Below, one piece after another: positions 1-8,383 of a DNA stretch of 64,000 nt. The stretch comes from Sphingomonadales bacterium. GTDB lineage: Bacteria > Pseudomonadota > Alphaproteobacteria > Sphingomonadales > Sphingomonadaceae. Both the position numbers and the translations under genes were made by a program. The stretch's first letter is position 1; each line of letters opens with the position of its first letter. The notes below the pieces were generated by a model. The model worked only from the letters and a program-made list of their open reading frames with translations. It did no database searches and was not told the origin of the DNA. The stretch covers positions 186,001 through 250,000 of the forward strand of contig JAIXPC010000008.1 in assembly GCA_027486415.1 (NCBI GenBank). Direction: 5' to 3'.

Positions 1-952
1 GCGGCACGGTGTTGGTGAGCGCGCCGGGAATGCCGGCGGCGGGCGGCGGCGCGGCTTCCGAATTGCGGCTGGTCTGTTCGGAACGGATGGTGCCGGCGGG
101 CTGGAACCGCTCGGTGGCGGCTTCGTTCTCGGAAAAATCGACATCGGCGGCGACTTCGGCGGTGAATTTCTGCGGGCCGAGCATGGGGGTGAGCAGTTTC
201 ACCAGCCGTTCGCGGGTGAGGGTTTCCAGGCGCTGCTGATAGGCGAGGTGCTGGGCATCGCCGGAGACGCCGGCTGACAGCAGCGCGCCCGATTGATCGA
301 CGACCGAGACGCGGTCGCTGGCAAGGCCGGGCACGGACGTGGCGACCAGCCAGATGATGGCGCGCACCTGCGCTTCGGACAGGCTGCGGCCCGGTGCCAG
401 CGTGACGAAGACGCTGGCCGACGGCTGGGCGCGATCACGGATGAACACGGATGGTTCGGGCGTGGCAACGTGGACGCGGGCGGCCTTCACCCCGTCGATG
501 GCCTCCACCGAGGCCGCGAGTTCGCGTTCGAGCGCGGCCTTGAGCCGGGCGGCCTCCACCGATCGGGACGCGCCCAGCGGCATGTCGTCCAGCGCGGGAT
601 TGCCGGCGCTGGCCTTGGGCAGGCCCTGGCCGGCGAGCAGGATGCGGGCGCGGGCGGCATCGGCGGCGGCGACCTCGATGGTGCCGGTATCGGGGTTGAT
701 GCGATGTTCGAAATTGGCCGCGGCCAGCGCGTCGGCAACGGCGGCGGCATCGGCCTCGGCCAGGCCGGGATAGAGCGGCCGCCAATCGGGCTGGCGCAGG
801 GCCATGACGGCGAGTGCCAGCGCGGCCAATGCACCGACGACGATCAGCGCCGGGCGCGCCTGCACCACGGCGGGGCTGGCCCACAGGTTGCGCGCCCGCG
901 CTGTCAGCGTGGCCAGCGGCGTTTGCGCGGGGATGACGGCAAGATCGCTCAT
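1..952 (-). CDS. fliF: Flagellar M-ring protein FliF, N-terminal part (cut by window edge)
   Basis: FliF forms the MS ring of the flagellar basal body in the inner membrane. Only the first ~317 codons lie in the window. The frame opens at the ATG at 952 with a cytoplasmic N-terminus, then a transmembrane segment near residues 37-53 (ALIVVGALAALALAVMAL), then a periplasmic YscJ/FliF ring-building region containing RPLYPGL and GLPKASAGNP. The gene starts 4 bases after the fliE stop and shares the operon with fliE and the sigma54 activator upstream. The family is about 550 residues long, so roughly 230 residues are missing. Identity is inferred from these motifs and the fliE neighbour. Confidence 0.9.
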   Translation of the reverse strand, partial: MSDLAVIPAQTPLATLTARARNLWASPAVVQARPALIVVGALAALALAVMALRQPDWRPLYPGLAEADAAAVADALAAANFEHRINPDTGTIEVAAADAARARILLAGQGLPKASAGNPALDDMPLGASRSVEAARLKAALERELAASVEAIDGVKAARVHVATPEPSVFIRDRAQPSASVFVTLAPGRSLSEAQVRAIIWLVATSVPGLASDRVSVVDQSGALLSAGVSGDAQHLAYQQRLETLTRERLVKLLTPMLGPQKFTAEVAADVDFSENEAATERFQPAGTIRSEQTSRNSEAAPPPAAGIPGALTNTVP

Positions 953-956
953 GCGC

Positions 957-1283
957 TCACAGCGGCATGTTCATCACGTCCTTGTAGGCCCCGATCAGGC
1001 GATTGCGCGCCTGCAGCGTGGCTTCGAAGGCGATGGAGGCTTTCTGGCGGGCGATCATCACGCTGGCGAGATCGTGGGTCTGCCCGGTTTCAAAGGCGGT
1101 GGTGGCGGCGCTGGCCTGATCCTGGATGGCGTTGACGCTGCGCAGCGCCTCGGTGAGCGCGGTGCCGAACTGCGGGGTTTCGGCGGCCGGCTGCGGCGCA
1201 ATCGCGTTGCTGCGCGCCAGGATCTGCTGGCGCAGCTTGAGGATCGACGAGGTGTCGATGGGGGCAATTGTGCCGATGCTCAT
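957..1283 (-). CDS. fliE: Flagellar hook-basal body protein FliE
   Basis: FliE is the small rod protein that joins the MS ring to the flagellar rod and export gate. The 108-residue product has the usual family length and the typical C-terminal helical region (MIARQKASIAFEATLQARN, then KDVMNMPL). I chose the ATG at 1283, which overlaps the TGA stop of the upstream activator by one base (TGATG), so the two are probably translationally coupled. A GTG one codon earlier is also possible. fliF follows 4 bases after the stop. Confidence 0.93.
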   Translation of the reverse strand: MSIGTIAPIDTSSILKLRQQILARSNAIAPQPAAETPQFGTALTEALRSVNAIQDQASAATTAFETGQTHDLASVMIARQKASIAFEATLQARNRLIGAYKDVMNMPL

Positions 1284-2464
1284 CACTGCACCGTGGCGGC
1301 TGCGGGATCGCGCAGGGCGGCAAGCTTGTAGCGCAGGGTGCGTTCGGAGATGCCAAGCCGGCGGGCGGCGTCACGGCGGCTGGCGCTGCTGGCGATGGCG
1401 CGGGCGATGCTCTGCTGTTCGGCGGCGCGCACCTGGCCGGGCAGCGTCGCCGGTGCGGGCGCAAGGCCGGGCAGCGCATCGATGTGGATGTGGGCGGCGG
1501 CGATATCCGGCCCGTCGCACAGCACCAGCGCACGATCCAGCACATTGCCCAGCTCCCGCACATTGCCGGGCCAATTGTGCGCCAGCAGGCGGCCGCGGGC
1601 GCAGGGCAGCAGCCACGGCACCAGGCCATCACCGCCGGCGCGGTTCAGCAGCCAGTGCGCGGCAATGGCGATGATGTCGGCCGGGCGCTCCGCCAGCGGC
1701 AGGGTGCGGAGCGGAAAGACGGCAAGCCGCCAATAGAGATCCGCGCGGAAGCGGCCGGCCTCCACCTCGGCGGCGAGATCGCGGTTGCCGGCAGCGATGA
1801 TGCGGACGTCGGCCGGCACGGGTCGGGTGGCGCCCACCGCCAGCACCTCGCGTTCCTGCAGCACGCGCAGCAGCTTGGCCTGCGCCGGCAGCGGCAGTTC
1901 GGCGATCTCGTCAAGGAACAGCGTGCCGCCGTCGGCGCTGCGGATGAGGCCGGGGCTGGCGCCGACGGCACCGGTGAAGGCGCCGCGCTCGTGCCCGAAC
2001 AGCGTGGCTTCCACCATCTGTTCGGCGAGCGCGGCGCAATTGACCGCAACGAGTGGGGCGTTGCGGCGGGGGGAAGCGGCGTGGACGAGACGGGCAAGGC
2101 CTTCCTTGCCGGTGCCAGTCGCACCTTCGATCAGCACGCTGGCCGGGCTGGCGCCCACCCGCGCAGCCAGCGCCAGCAGCGCGGTTGACGCCGGATCGGC
2201 AGCGGCGGGGCGATCGGGGGCGGCGAAGGCGGCAGCCAGCGCCAGCGCCCATTCGGCGTCGGGCGGGCCAACAACCAGATGCAGCGTGTCACCGTCCAGC
2301 CGGGCGCTGCCAGCATCGCCCTGCGCCAGGATCAGCCGGCGCGATTCAAGCTTTTGTCCGGGAAACCGTTGTTCCCCGATGACGACCTCCAATCGTGAGC
2401 GGTCAAGGCCGGCAAGGCCGGGCAGCCACGGGAGCGGAGGCAGTGCTGGTGCGGGTGTGCTCAT
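1283..2464 (-). CDS. flbD: FlbD-like sigma54-dependent flagellar transcription activator
   Basis: This is a bacterial enhancer-binding protein that activates sigma54 RNA polymerase. From the ATG at 2464 it has 393 residues: an N-terminal ~95 residues without a recognisable receiver domain, an AAA+ domain with Walker A GATGTGKEG (about 113-121), the sigma54-contact loop GAFTGA (161-166), Walker [11 protein letters not shown] (179-188), and a Fis-type helix-turn-helix at the C-terminus (DAARRLGISERTLRYKL). It is co-transcribed with fliE and fliF, which points to the FlbD flagellar role, although it lacks a phospho-acceptor aspartate domain. A perfect sigma54 promoter lies only ~12 bases upstream of the ATG, which makes the start uncertain. 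An ATG at 2473 also exists but would sit upstream of the predicted transcript start. Confidence 0.85.
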   Translation of the reverse strand: MSTPAPALPPLPWLPGLAGLDRSRLEVVIGEQRFPGQKLESRRLILAQGDAGSARLDGDTLHLVVGPPDAEWALALAAAFAAPDRPAAADPASTALLALAARVGASPASVLIEGATGTGKEGLARLVHAASPRRNAPLVAVNCAALAEQMVEATLFGHERGAFTGAVGASPGLIRSADGGTLFLDEIAELPLPAQAKLLRVLQEREVLAVGATRPVPADVRIIAAGNRDLAAEVEAGRFRADLYWRLAVFPLRTLPLAERPADIIAIAAHWLLNRAGGDGLVPWLLPCARGRLLAHNWPGNVRELGNVLDRALVLCDGPDIAAAHIHIDALPGLAPAPATLPGQVRAAEQQSIARAIASSASRRDAARRLGISERTLRYKLAALRDPAAATVQ

Positions 2465-2475
2465 GCCCCGCACAA

Positions 2476-2491
2476 AGCAAGGGGCGTGCCA
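2476..2491 (-). promoter_or_regulatory. Sigma54 (-24/-12) promoter of the flbD-fliE-fliF operon
   Basis: Read on the minus strand the bases are TGGCAC-GCCCC-TTGCT, matching the sigma54 consensus TGGCAC-N5-TTGCW at every conserved position. It lies directly upstream of a gene encoding a sigma54 activator and flagellar structural genes. The predicted transcript start is about position 2465, essentially at the ATG at 2464. That implies a leaderless message or a later start codon. Confidence 0.75.
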
Positions 2492-2527
2492 ACCGGGGTT
2501 TGTGAACAGGACGCAGATCGGTAATGA

Positions 2528-2542
2528 TTAACAAATCATTAT
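2528..2542 (-). promoter_or_regulatory. Near-consensus CtrA box upstream of the flagellar operon
   Basis: The bases are TTAA-CAAATCA-TTAT, seven of eight conserved positions of the CtrA site TTAA-N7-TTAA. The box is ~64 bases upstream of the flbD-like ATG and ~40 bases upstream of its sigma54 promoter. CtrA control of early flagellar genes is established in Caulobacter. Function here is inference. Confidence 0.5.
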
Positions 2543-2623
2543 CCGTCAAAAGCTTGACGGCAAAAGCGTCAACGGCCTGACAGGTTCGCCGTCAACGCGC
2601 TGACGCTGTCAATTTTCTGACAG
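2543..2623. repeat. Cluster of CGTCAA/TTGACG motifs
   Basis: In about 80 bases there are repeated CGTCAA or its complement, plus CTGACA variants: 2544-2549, 2554-2559, 2567-2572, 2577-2582 and 2590-2595, then CTGACG at 2600 and a CTGTCAA...CTGACAG pair at 2606-2623. The first two form a 7-bp inverted repeat around AAGC (2543-2560). The cluster lies upstream of the sigma54 promoter, where an enhancer-binding protein would bind, and runs into the last codons of mnmA. Confidence 0.5.
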
Positions 2624-3739
2624 GGTCTCGATCATGGTGCCACCGGCCATCAGCCGGTCGCCGACATAGGCCACCGCCGCCTGCCCCGGCGCCACGCCAT
2701 ATTGGGGTTCGGCAAAGCGGATTATGTCGCCATCCAGCCGTGCCGGGGCGAGCGGTGCCATCGAACGCACCTTCACCATCAGATCGCCATCGGTGGGGCC
2801 AAGGATGTTCAGGCCGCCCAGCCGCACCGCCGCCACTGCCAGCGCCCGGCGCGGGCCGGCAATCACCCGGTTGTGCGCGGCATCGATGCCGACGACATAC
2901 AGCGGCTCGGCCTGTCCGCCGAGTTCGAGGCCGCGCCGCTGGCCGACGGTGAAACGGTGGATGCCGCCATGCCGGCCCAGCACGCGGCCTTCGCTGTCGA
3001 CGATGTCGCCGGGCGTCGCCAGCTCAGGGCGCAATTTCTCGACCACGGCGGCATAATCGCCGCCGGGCACGAAGCAGATGTCCTGGCTGTCGGGCTTGGC
3101 CGCCACGACCAGATCATGCGCCTGCGCGAGGCTGCGCGTTTCCGTCTTTTCCAGCCCGCCCAGCGGGAAGCGCAGATAATCCAGCTGTTCCCTGGTGGTG
3201 GTCCACAGGAAATAGCTCTGGTCCTTGGTGGGATCGGCACCGCGATGCAGTTCGGGGCCGTCAAGGCGCTGGACATAATGGCCGGTCAGCAGCGCCTCTG
3301 CGCCCAGATCGCGGGCCAGGTTGATCAGATCGGTGAACTTCACCGTGCGGTTGCATTCCACGCACGGCACCGGCGTCTGGCCCTTGGCATAGGCGTCGAC
3401 GAAATTGTCGATCACCGCCTCGCGGAAGCGGCTTTCCATGTCGACGACGAAATGCGCGATGCCCAGCCGCTGCGCCACCGCGCGCGCATCGCGGATATCG
3501 GCGCCGGCGCAGCACGCCCCCGGCCGGCGGGCGGCGGTGCCCTGGTCATAAAGCTGCAGCGTGATGCCGACCGTGTCGCACCCGGCCGACGCGGCAAGGG
3601 CCGCCACCACCGATGAATCGACGCCGCCCGACATGGCGACCGCAACGCGGCGGCCGGCCAGCGGGGCCAACACGGCAGCGGCAGCCGCCGGCAGGGCGGT
3701 GGAGGCGGACAGGTCAATCACCGGGCGGGCATTGGCCAC
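2609..3739 (-). CDS. mnmA: tRNA-specific 2-thiouridylase MnmA
   Basis: MnmA thiolates uridine-34 of tRNA-Lys, -Glu and -Gln using ATP and sulfur from a relay. The product has the PP-loop ATPase motif [11 protein letters not shown], the first catalytic cysteine in PVPCVECN and the second in [13 protein letters not shown], followed by the C-terminal beta-barrel region. The open frame extends to 3880 but would overlap the divergent sciP gene. I therefore favour the GTG at 3739 ([10 protein letters not shown]), giving 376 residues, the family's usual length. A GTG at 3721 is the alternative. Confidence 0.93.
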   Translation of the reverse strand: MANARPVIDLSASTALPAAAAAVLAPLAGRRVAVAMSGGVDSSVVAALAASAGCDTVGITLQLYDQGTAARRPGACCAGADIRDARAVAQRLGIAHFVVDMESRFREAVIDNFVDAYAKGQTPVPCVECNRTVKFTDLINLARDLGAEALLTGHYVQRLDGPELHRGADPTKDQSYFLWTTTREQLDYLRFPLGGLEKTETRSLAQAHDLVVAAKPDSQDICFVPGGDYAAVVEKLRPELATPGDIVDSEGRVLGRHGGIHRFTVGQRRGLELGGQAEPLYVVGIDAAHNRVIAGPRRALAVAAVRLGGLNILGPTDGDLMVKVRSMAPLAPARLDGDIIRFAEPQYGVAPGQAAVAYVGDRLMAGGTMIETLSEN

Positions 3740-3853
3740 GCGCCACCCCTGCGTCAAGGCCGGCGGTAAAGTCGCAACTGCCGCAGCCGTGAACTGGCCA
3801 TAGGTAAACCCACCCACGGCTGGCCCGGAACCGGCCGGCAGGAGGCGCTGATT

Positions 3854-4138
3854 ATGTCGTTCATGTCCCCGCCCCCCCAAGGATTCGGCTGCGACGCCCT
3901 GCCACCCGACGATACGGTGCGCTGGGTACCCAGCCGCAAGGCCGCGGTGTTGAAAGCCATCGAATCGGGCGCGATCAGCATCGAATCGGCTTGCCGCCGT
4001 TGGCGCTTGAGCGTTGAAGAAATTGAACTTTGGCAGCGCGCCATGGCCAAGGCTGGCCCGCCCGGCCTGCGCGTGACGAGGGTGCAGATCTATCGCCCGC
4101 TCTTCGAGAAGGATGACGAAAAAGTTAATTCTTCCTAA
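3854..4138 (+). CDS. sciP: SciP-type CtrA inhibitor (DUF1153)
   Basis: SciP is a small helix-turn-helix protein that, in Caulobacter, binds CtrA and stops it recruiting RNA polymerase late in the cell cycle. This 94-residue product matches the DUF1153 family throughout: [36 protein letters not shown] and [14 protein letters not shown]. The start is supported by GGAGG at 3841-3845, eight bases upstream of the ATG. It sits 136 bases upstream of ctrA on the same strand, so antagonist and target are side by side. The stop codon overlaps a CtrA-like box. Confidence 0.92.
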   Translation: MSFMSPPPQGFGCDALPPDDTVRWVPSRKAAVLKAIESGAISIESACRRWRLSVEEIELWQRAMAKAGPPGLRVTRVQIYRPLFEKDDEKVNSS

Positions 4139-4139
4139 A
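4125..4139 (+). promoter_or_regulatory. CtrA-like box upstream of ctrA
   Basis: TTAA-TTCTTCC-TAAA, seven of eight positions of TTAA-N7-TTAA, overlapping the sciP stop codon and ~136 bases upstream of the ctrA start. Autoregulation of ctrA is known in Caulobacter. The assignment here is a motif-based inference. Confidence 0.4.
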
Positions 4140-4145
4140 TATTTC

Positions 4146-4271
4146 GATTCATTTAGTAAAATATCGCTAAGGGGTATTTACGCAGGGCGGTGATTCGGCG
4201 TAAAAGGTTAACGGGGTTTCAGCCGGGTGTGTGCTTCCCGGGTAGGGGGAAAACGAAGAAGCCGGAGATTC
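4146..4271. promoter_or_regulatory. Three GANTC methylation sites in the ctrA promoter region
   Basis: GATTC occurs at 4146-4150, 4192-4196 and 4267-4271. GANTC is the target of the CcrM adenine methyltransferase, whose methylation state times ctrA transcription in Caulobacter through GcrA. Three sites in 126 bases of a GC-rich genome is more than expected by chance. Confidence 0.5.
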
Positions 4272-4274
4272 TGC

Positions 4275-4979
4275 ATGCGCGTCCTGTTGATTGAAGACGA
4301 TCGTGCGATGGCCCGCAGCGTCGAGCGCATGCTGGACGAAGCGAGCATCGAGCACGAAACCGCGGGCACGGGGGAGCTTGCCCTGGAATATGCCCGAACC
4401 TACGAATTTGATGTCATCCTGCTGGATCTCACCCTGCCCGACGTGATGGGTCACGAGGTGCTGCGCCAGCTGCGGCAACTGCGGATCAACACCCCGGTGC
4501 TGATCCTGTCGGGTGACGCCGAAACCCACAGCAAGGTGACCGGCTTTGGCGCTGGCGCCGATGATTATGTCACCAAGCCGTTCGACCGCCAGGAACTGAT
4601 GGCCCGCCTGCACGCGCTGGTGCGGCGCAGCCAGGGCCATGGCCAGTCGGTGATCGTCACCGGCCCGGTCTCGGTCGATCTCGCTGCTCGCAGTGTCAGC
4701 GTCGATGGCAAGCGCGTGGCGCTCACCGGCAAGGAATATGCGATCCTCGAGATGCTGTCGCTCCGCAAGGGCATGACGCTGACCAAGGAAATGTTCCTCA
4801 CCCATCTTTATGGGGGCCGTGACGAGCCGGAACTGAAGATCATCGACGTGTTCGTGTGCAAGCTCCGCAAGAAGCTGCACCAGGCCGGCGCACCGTCGTC
4901 GGGCTGCATCGAAACGGTGTGGGGTCGCGGTTACGCCCTGCGCGATCCGGAACCCAGCGAGTATCCGGCCGTCGCCTGA
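4275..4979 (+). CDS. ctrA: Cell cycle master response regulator CtrA
   Basis: CtrA is an OmpR-family DNA-binding response regulator that in alphaproteobacteria controls replication, division, motility and envelope genes. The 234-residue product starts MRVLLIEDD, with the acidic pocket at residues 8-9, phospho-acceptor D51 (ILLDLTLPD), a conserved lysine near 101 (TKPFD) and the winged-helix output domain with [14 protein letters not shown]. These are hallmark CtrA sequences. It ends in small hydrophobic residues (PAVA), compatible with ClpXP recognition as in Caulobacter. The start at 4275 is the standard one; the open frame continues upstream without support. A strong terminator follows. Confidence 0.97.
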   Translation: MRVLLIEDDRAMARSVERMLDEASIEHETAGTGELALEYARTYEFDVILLDLTLPDVMGHEVLRQLRQLRINTPVLILSGDAETHSKVTGFGAGADDYVTKPFDRQELMARLHALVRRSQGHGQSVIVTGPVSVDLAARSVSVDGKRVALTGKEYAILEMLSLRKGMTLTKEMFLTHLYGGRDEPELKIIDVFVCKLRKKLHQAGAPSSGCIETVWGRGYALRDPEPSEYPAVA

Positions 4980-4996
4980 TCGGGCGGGATTGCAAC

Positions 4997-5029
4997 AAAA
5001 AGGTCACCGGGCAACCGGTGGCCTTTTTT
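4997..5029. terminator. Bidirectional terminator between ctrA and trmJ
   Basis: Arms AAAAAGGTCACCGG and CCGGTGGCCTTTTT (one G-U pair) around a GCAA tetraloop, with T runs readable from both strands. It ends ctrA and the convergent trmJ. Confidence 0.88.
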
Positions 5030-5033
5030 GCCT

Positions 5034-5792
5034 TCACCCCTGCGGCCGCCGCGGTTCCGACAGGCCGCGCACCACGCCGCGCAGGAACTGCACTTCGGCC
5101 GTGGTGAAGCCGGGGCGGGTGATCAGGTTTCGCAGCATGCGGGTGGCGGTGTCGCGCAGGCCCGGCGCCGGGTTGAACCAGCTGTTGGCCTCCAGCCGCT
5201 GTTCGATGGCCGCAATCAGCCCGGCAAGTTCGGCCTGCGCCGCCGGGCCATCGTGATTGACCAGCCAGCTTGCCGGCGGGGCGTCGTGGCCGATCACCCA
5301 GGCATAGCCCAGCACCGCCACCGCCTGCGCGAGATTGAGGCTGCCGAAATCCGGGTTGGACGGGATGGTGCAGATGGCATGGCAGTGGAGGAGATCGTCG
5401 CGCACCAGGCCGGTGCGTTCCGGGCCGAACAGCAGTGCTGATCGTTCGGGCAGCGCCTGCATTTCGGCCACCGCGCCTGCGGGCGAGGTGACGCGGCGGA
5501 CCATGTCGCGGGTGGTCATCGCCGTGCCGATGGTGAGCGTGCAATCGGCAATCGCATCGCCCACGCTGTCAAACACGCGCGCCTGTTCGATCACGTCGTC
5601 GGCCCCGGCAGCGGACGGGCCGGCATCGGGGTTGGGCCAGCCGTCGCGGGGCTGGATAAGGCGCAGATCGGTGAAGCCGAAATTCTTCATCGCGCGGGCC
5701 ACCGCACCGATGTTCATGCCCAGTTGCGGGCGCACCAGCACGATGGCGGGCGGGTTCGCGGGCATCACGGGCGGCGGCGGCGGTTCGGTCAT
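5034..5792 (-). CDS. trmJ: TrmJ-like tRNA 2'-O-methyltransferase (SpoU/SPOUT family)
   Basis: This SPOUT-fold enzyme probably methylates the 2'-hydroxyl of residue 32 in tRNA anticodon loops using S-adenosylmethionine. The 252-residue product shows the three family motifs in order: NIGAVARAMKNFGF, LLFGPERTGL and IPSNPDFGSLNLAQAV. The C-terminal region matches the TrmJ extension. It is the last gene of the rpiB-glyA-nrdR-trmJ operon, 32 bases after nrdR. The exact tRNA target is inferred from family membership. Confidence 0.88.
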   Translation of the reverse strand: MTEPPPPPVMPANPPAIVLVRPQLGMNIGAVARAMKNFGFTDLRLIQPRDGWPNPDAGPSAAGADDVIEQARVFDSVGDAIADCTLTIGTAMTTRDMVRRVTSPAGAVAEMQALPERSALLFGPERTGLVRDDLLHCHAICTIPSNPDFGSLNLAQAVAVLGYAWVIGHDAPPASWLVNHDGPAAQAELAGLIAAIEQRLEANSWFNPAPGLRDTATRMLRNLITRPGFTTAEVQFLRGVVRGLSEPRRPQG

Positions 5793-5824
5793 GGCCTCGC
5801 GCCTAGCCGCTTTGGCCGGCTTTG

Positions 5825-6331
5825 TCAGTCCGAAGGTTCAGACGGGGCCGGCTGTTCGGAACGGGCGCGGGTGGTGTTGACCGCTTCCGACAATCCGCCG
5901 ACGAAAGTCTCGAAATCGCGGGCCTCGCGGAAATCGCGATAGACGGAGGCGAAGCGGATATAGGCAACCGGATCCAGCGACTTCAGCGCCGCCATCACCA
6001 TCTCGCCGACCACGTCGACATCAATTTCGGGTTCGCCCAGCGATTCCAGCTGGCGCACGACGCCATTGACCAGCCGTTCGATGCGTTCCGGTTCCACCGG
6101 GCGCTTGCGGCAGGCGATCTCGATCGAACGCGCCAGCTTGTCGCGGTCGAACGCCTCGCGCTTGCCGGATTTCTTCACCAGCGTCAGCTCGCGCAGCTGC
6201 ACCCGTTCAAAGGTGGTGAAGCGGCCCCCGCAGGCCGGACACTGCCGCCGCCGCCGGATCGACGCTGCATCCTCGGTGGGACGGCTGTCCTTCACCTGGG
6301 TGTCGTCGTTCCCGCAAAAGGGGCAGCGCAT
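5825..6331 (-). CDS. nrdR: Transcriptional repressor NrdR
   Basis: NrdR is the nucleotide-sensing repressor of ribonucleotide reductase genes. The 168-residue product begins with a zinc ribbon ([18 protein letters not shown] and [13 protein letters not shown]) followed by an ATP-cone domain ([16 protein letters not shown] to about residue 140). It lies 11 bases downstream of glyA. The acidic, proline-rich tail of ~15 residues is not conserved in the family. Confidence 0.96.
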   Translation of the reverse strand: MRCPFCGNDDTQVKDSRPTEDAASIRRRRQCPACGGRFTTFERVQLRELTLVKKSGKREAFDRDKLARSIEIACRKRPVEPERIERLVNGVVRQLESLGEPEIDVDVVGEMVMAALKSLDPVAYIRFASVYRDFREARDFETFVGGLSEAVNTTRARSEQPAPSEPSD

Positions 6332-6342
6332 CGCTCAGCGGC

Positions 6343-7644
6343 TCACGGGTAGATGGGGAAGCGCGCGCACAGCGCCCGCACGCGGACGTTGACGGCCTTT
6401 TCCACCGCGGCATTGCCCTCATGGCCGTTGGCAGCAAGGCCATCGAGCACGTCGGCAATCATGTCGCCGATCTGCTGGAACTCGGCGATGCCGAAACCGC
6501 GAGTGGTGCCGGCGGGGCTGCCGACGCGGATGCCGCTGGTCTTGGTCGGCGGCAGCGGATCGAACGGCACGCCGTTCTTGTTGCAGGTGATGCCAGCCCG
6601 CTCCAGCGCCTCGTCGGCATCCTTGCCGGTGAGGGACTTGGGGGAAAGGTCGATCAGCGCGAGGTGGGTGTCGGTGCCGCCGGCAACGACGGCGCAGCCG
6701 CGCTCCACCAGCCGGGCCGCCAGCGCCTGCGCGTTGGCGATCACGGCCCTGGCATAATCCTTGAACTCCGGCTGCAGCGCTTCACCGAAGGCAACGGCCT
6801 TGGCGGCGACGACATGCATCAGCGGGCCGCCCTGCAGGCCGGGGAACACGGCGCTGTTGAGCTTCTTGCCCAGTTCCTCGTCGCGGCTGAGGATCATGCC
6901 GCCGCGCGGGCCGCGCAGGGTCTTGTGAGTGGTGGTGGTCACCACATCGGCGTGCGGAACCGGCGACGGGTGGACACCGGCAGCCACGAGGCCGGCGAAA
7001 TGCGCCATGTCGACGAGCAGACGTGCGCCCACCTTGTCGGCAATGGCGCGGAAACGGGCGAAATCGATGACGCGCGGATAGGCCGAACCACCGGCGATGA
7101 TCAGCGTCGGCTTGTGCTCGACCGCCAGACGCTCGACCTCGTCATAATCGATCAGGTGATCTTCACGGCGCACGCCATATTGCACGGCGTTGAACCACTT
7201 GCCGCTCAGCGCCGCCTTGGCACCGTGGGTCAGGTGGCCGCCGGCATCAAGGCTCATGCCCAGGATGGTGTCGCCGGGCTTGGTCAGCGCCAGCATCACG
7301 GCGCCATTGGCCTGCGCGCCCGAATGCGGCTGGACGTTGGCATAGGCGGCGCCAAACAATTGCTTTGCGCGATCGATGGCCAGTTGTTCGACCACATCAG
7401 ACGGATGGCAGCCCTGATAGTAACGCTTGCCGGGATAGCCTTCGGCATATTTGTTGGTGAACACGCTGCCCTGCGCTTCCAGCACGGCGCGGCTGACGAT
7501 ATTCTCGGATGCGATCAGCTCGATCTGGTTCTGCTGGCGATCCAGTTCGGCGGCGATGGCGGCGGCGACCGCCGGATCACTGCCGGCCACCGGGGTCTGG
7601 AAGAAGCCGTCGGCACGGATGGCGGTGACGGGGTTGCTGCTCAT
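6343..7644 (-). CDS. glyA: Serine hydroxymethyltransferase
   Basis: GlyA interconverts serine and glycine with tetrahydrofolate and supplies one-carbon units. The 433-residue product has the family's usual length, the PLP lysine in [14 protein letters not shown], the substrate region [13 protein letters not shown] and the GKRYYQGC motif. It sits between rpiB (12-base gap) and nrdR (11-base gap), so nucleotide precursor enzymes and the dNTP regulator are co-transcribed. Confidence 0.97.
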   Translation of the reverse strand: MSSNPVTAIRADGFFQTPVAGSDPAVAAAIAAELDRQQNQIELIASENIVSRAVLEAQGSVFTNKYAEGYPGKRYYQGCHPSDVVEQLAIDRAKQLFGAAYANVQPHSGAQANGAVMLALTKPGDTILGMSLDAGGHLTHGAKAALSGKWFNAVQYGVRREDHLIDYDEVERLAVEHKPTLIIAGGSAYPRVIDFARFRAIADKVGARLLVDMAHFAGLVAAGVHPSPVPHADVVTTTTHKTLRGPRGGMILSRDEELGKKLNSAVFPGLQGGPLMHVVAAKAVAFGEALQPEFKDYARAVIANAQALAARLVERGCAVVAGGTDTHLALIDLSPKSLTGKDADEALERAGITCNKNGVPFDPLPPTKTSGIRVGSPAGTTRGFGIAEFQQIGDMIADVLDGLAANGHEGNAAVEKAVNVRVRALCARFPIYP

Positions 7645-7656
7645 CTTGGCTTCTCC

Positions 7657-8085
7657 TCAACCGAGCTTGGCGACGCGGCCGGCATGGCGGCCACCTTCGA
7701 ATGGCGTGTTCAGAAATTCGGCCACGCAATCGCGGGCGGTTTCAATGCCGATTATCCGGCTGCCCAGGGCGATGCAATTGGCATCATTGTGCTGGCGGGC
7801 CAGCCGCGCCATCAGGCCGCCGGTGACGAGCGCACAGCGCGCGCCGGCGATGCGGTTGACGGCGATGGAAATGCCGATGCCGGAACCGCACACGGCGATG
7901 CCCTTTTCGGCGCGGCCCTGCGCGACGGCTTCGCCCAGCGCCCGGCCATAATCGGGATAATCGACGCTGGTTTCGTCGTGCGGGCCAAGATCGATCACCG
8001 CGTGCCCGGCGGCGCGCAGTTCGTCGGCCAGCGTTGCCTTCAGGGCAAAGCCGGCGTGATCGGAAGCAAGCGCGATGGTGGGCAT
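7657..8085 (-). CDS. rpiB: Ribose 5-phosphate isomerase B
   Basis: RpiB interconverts ribose 5-phosphate and ribulose 5-phosphate in the pentose phosphate pathway. From the ATG at 8085 it has 142 residues, with the N-terminal IALASDHAGF, the active-site cysteine in AVCGSGIGISIAVNR and the phosphate-binding C-terminal arginines. The frame is open to 8127 but the added residues do not resemble the family. It is the first gene of the rpiB-glyA-nrdR-trmJ operon. Confidence 0.95.
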   Translation of the reverse strand: MPTIALASDHAGFALKATLADELRAAGHAVIDLGPHDETSVDYPDYGRALGEAVAQGRAEKGIAVCGSGIGISIAVNRIAGARCALVTGGLMARLARQHNDANCIALGSRIIGIETARDCVAEFLNTPFEGGRHAGRVAKLG

Positions 8086-8383
8086 GAAGGGGCGACTCCG
8101 CAGGCGTTGCGGCGGGCATAGCCGCATCGCGCTGCCGTGCCAACTGACCAGCCCGACGCACCCTTACGTGCCGTGCAAGCCCCTTCCCCCGCTCTTTCCG
8201 CCGCTCCGTCGCCACGGCTCGTCCCGGCTTGGCGGGCTTGGCAGGGCGACGTTCATGCGCCAGAAACCCCGCGCGTCGGGAAGTGGCAGGTGCGGGCAGC
8301 GGCCGAAAGGCTTGCCGCCCCATGATGAGGCTTTGCGCGCCAGCCCGCCCCCGGCACGGCGCGCCATGAGAGGGATGACAGAC
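8086..8383. other. Divergent intergenic region between rpiB and the OmpA-like gene
   Basis: 298 bases separate the two divergent starts. Both promoters must lie here, but I see no clear -35/-10 pair, sigma54 element or CtrA box. Short open frames across it read as compositional artefacts of GC-rich DNA. Confidence 0.4.

Noticed and set aside
2543-2623. CGTCAA array as a CRISPR-like repeat
   Set aside because: Units are 6 bases, unevenly spaced and in both orientations; no spacer structure and no cas genes.
8137-8325. 62-codon frame in the rpiB/OmpA-like intergenic region
   Set aside because: Pro/Ala-rich translation with no ribosome-binding site or family; likely non-coding promoter DNA.
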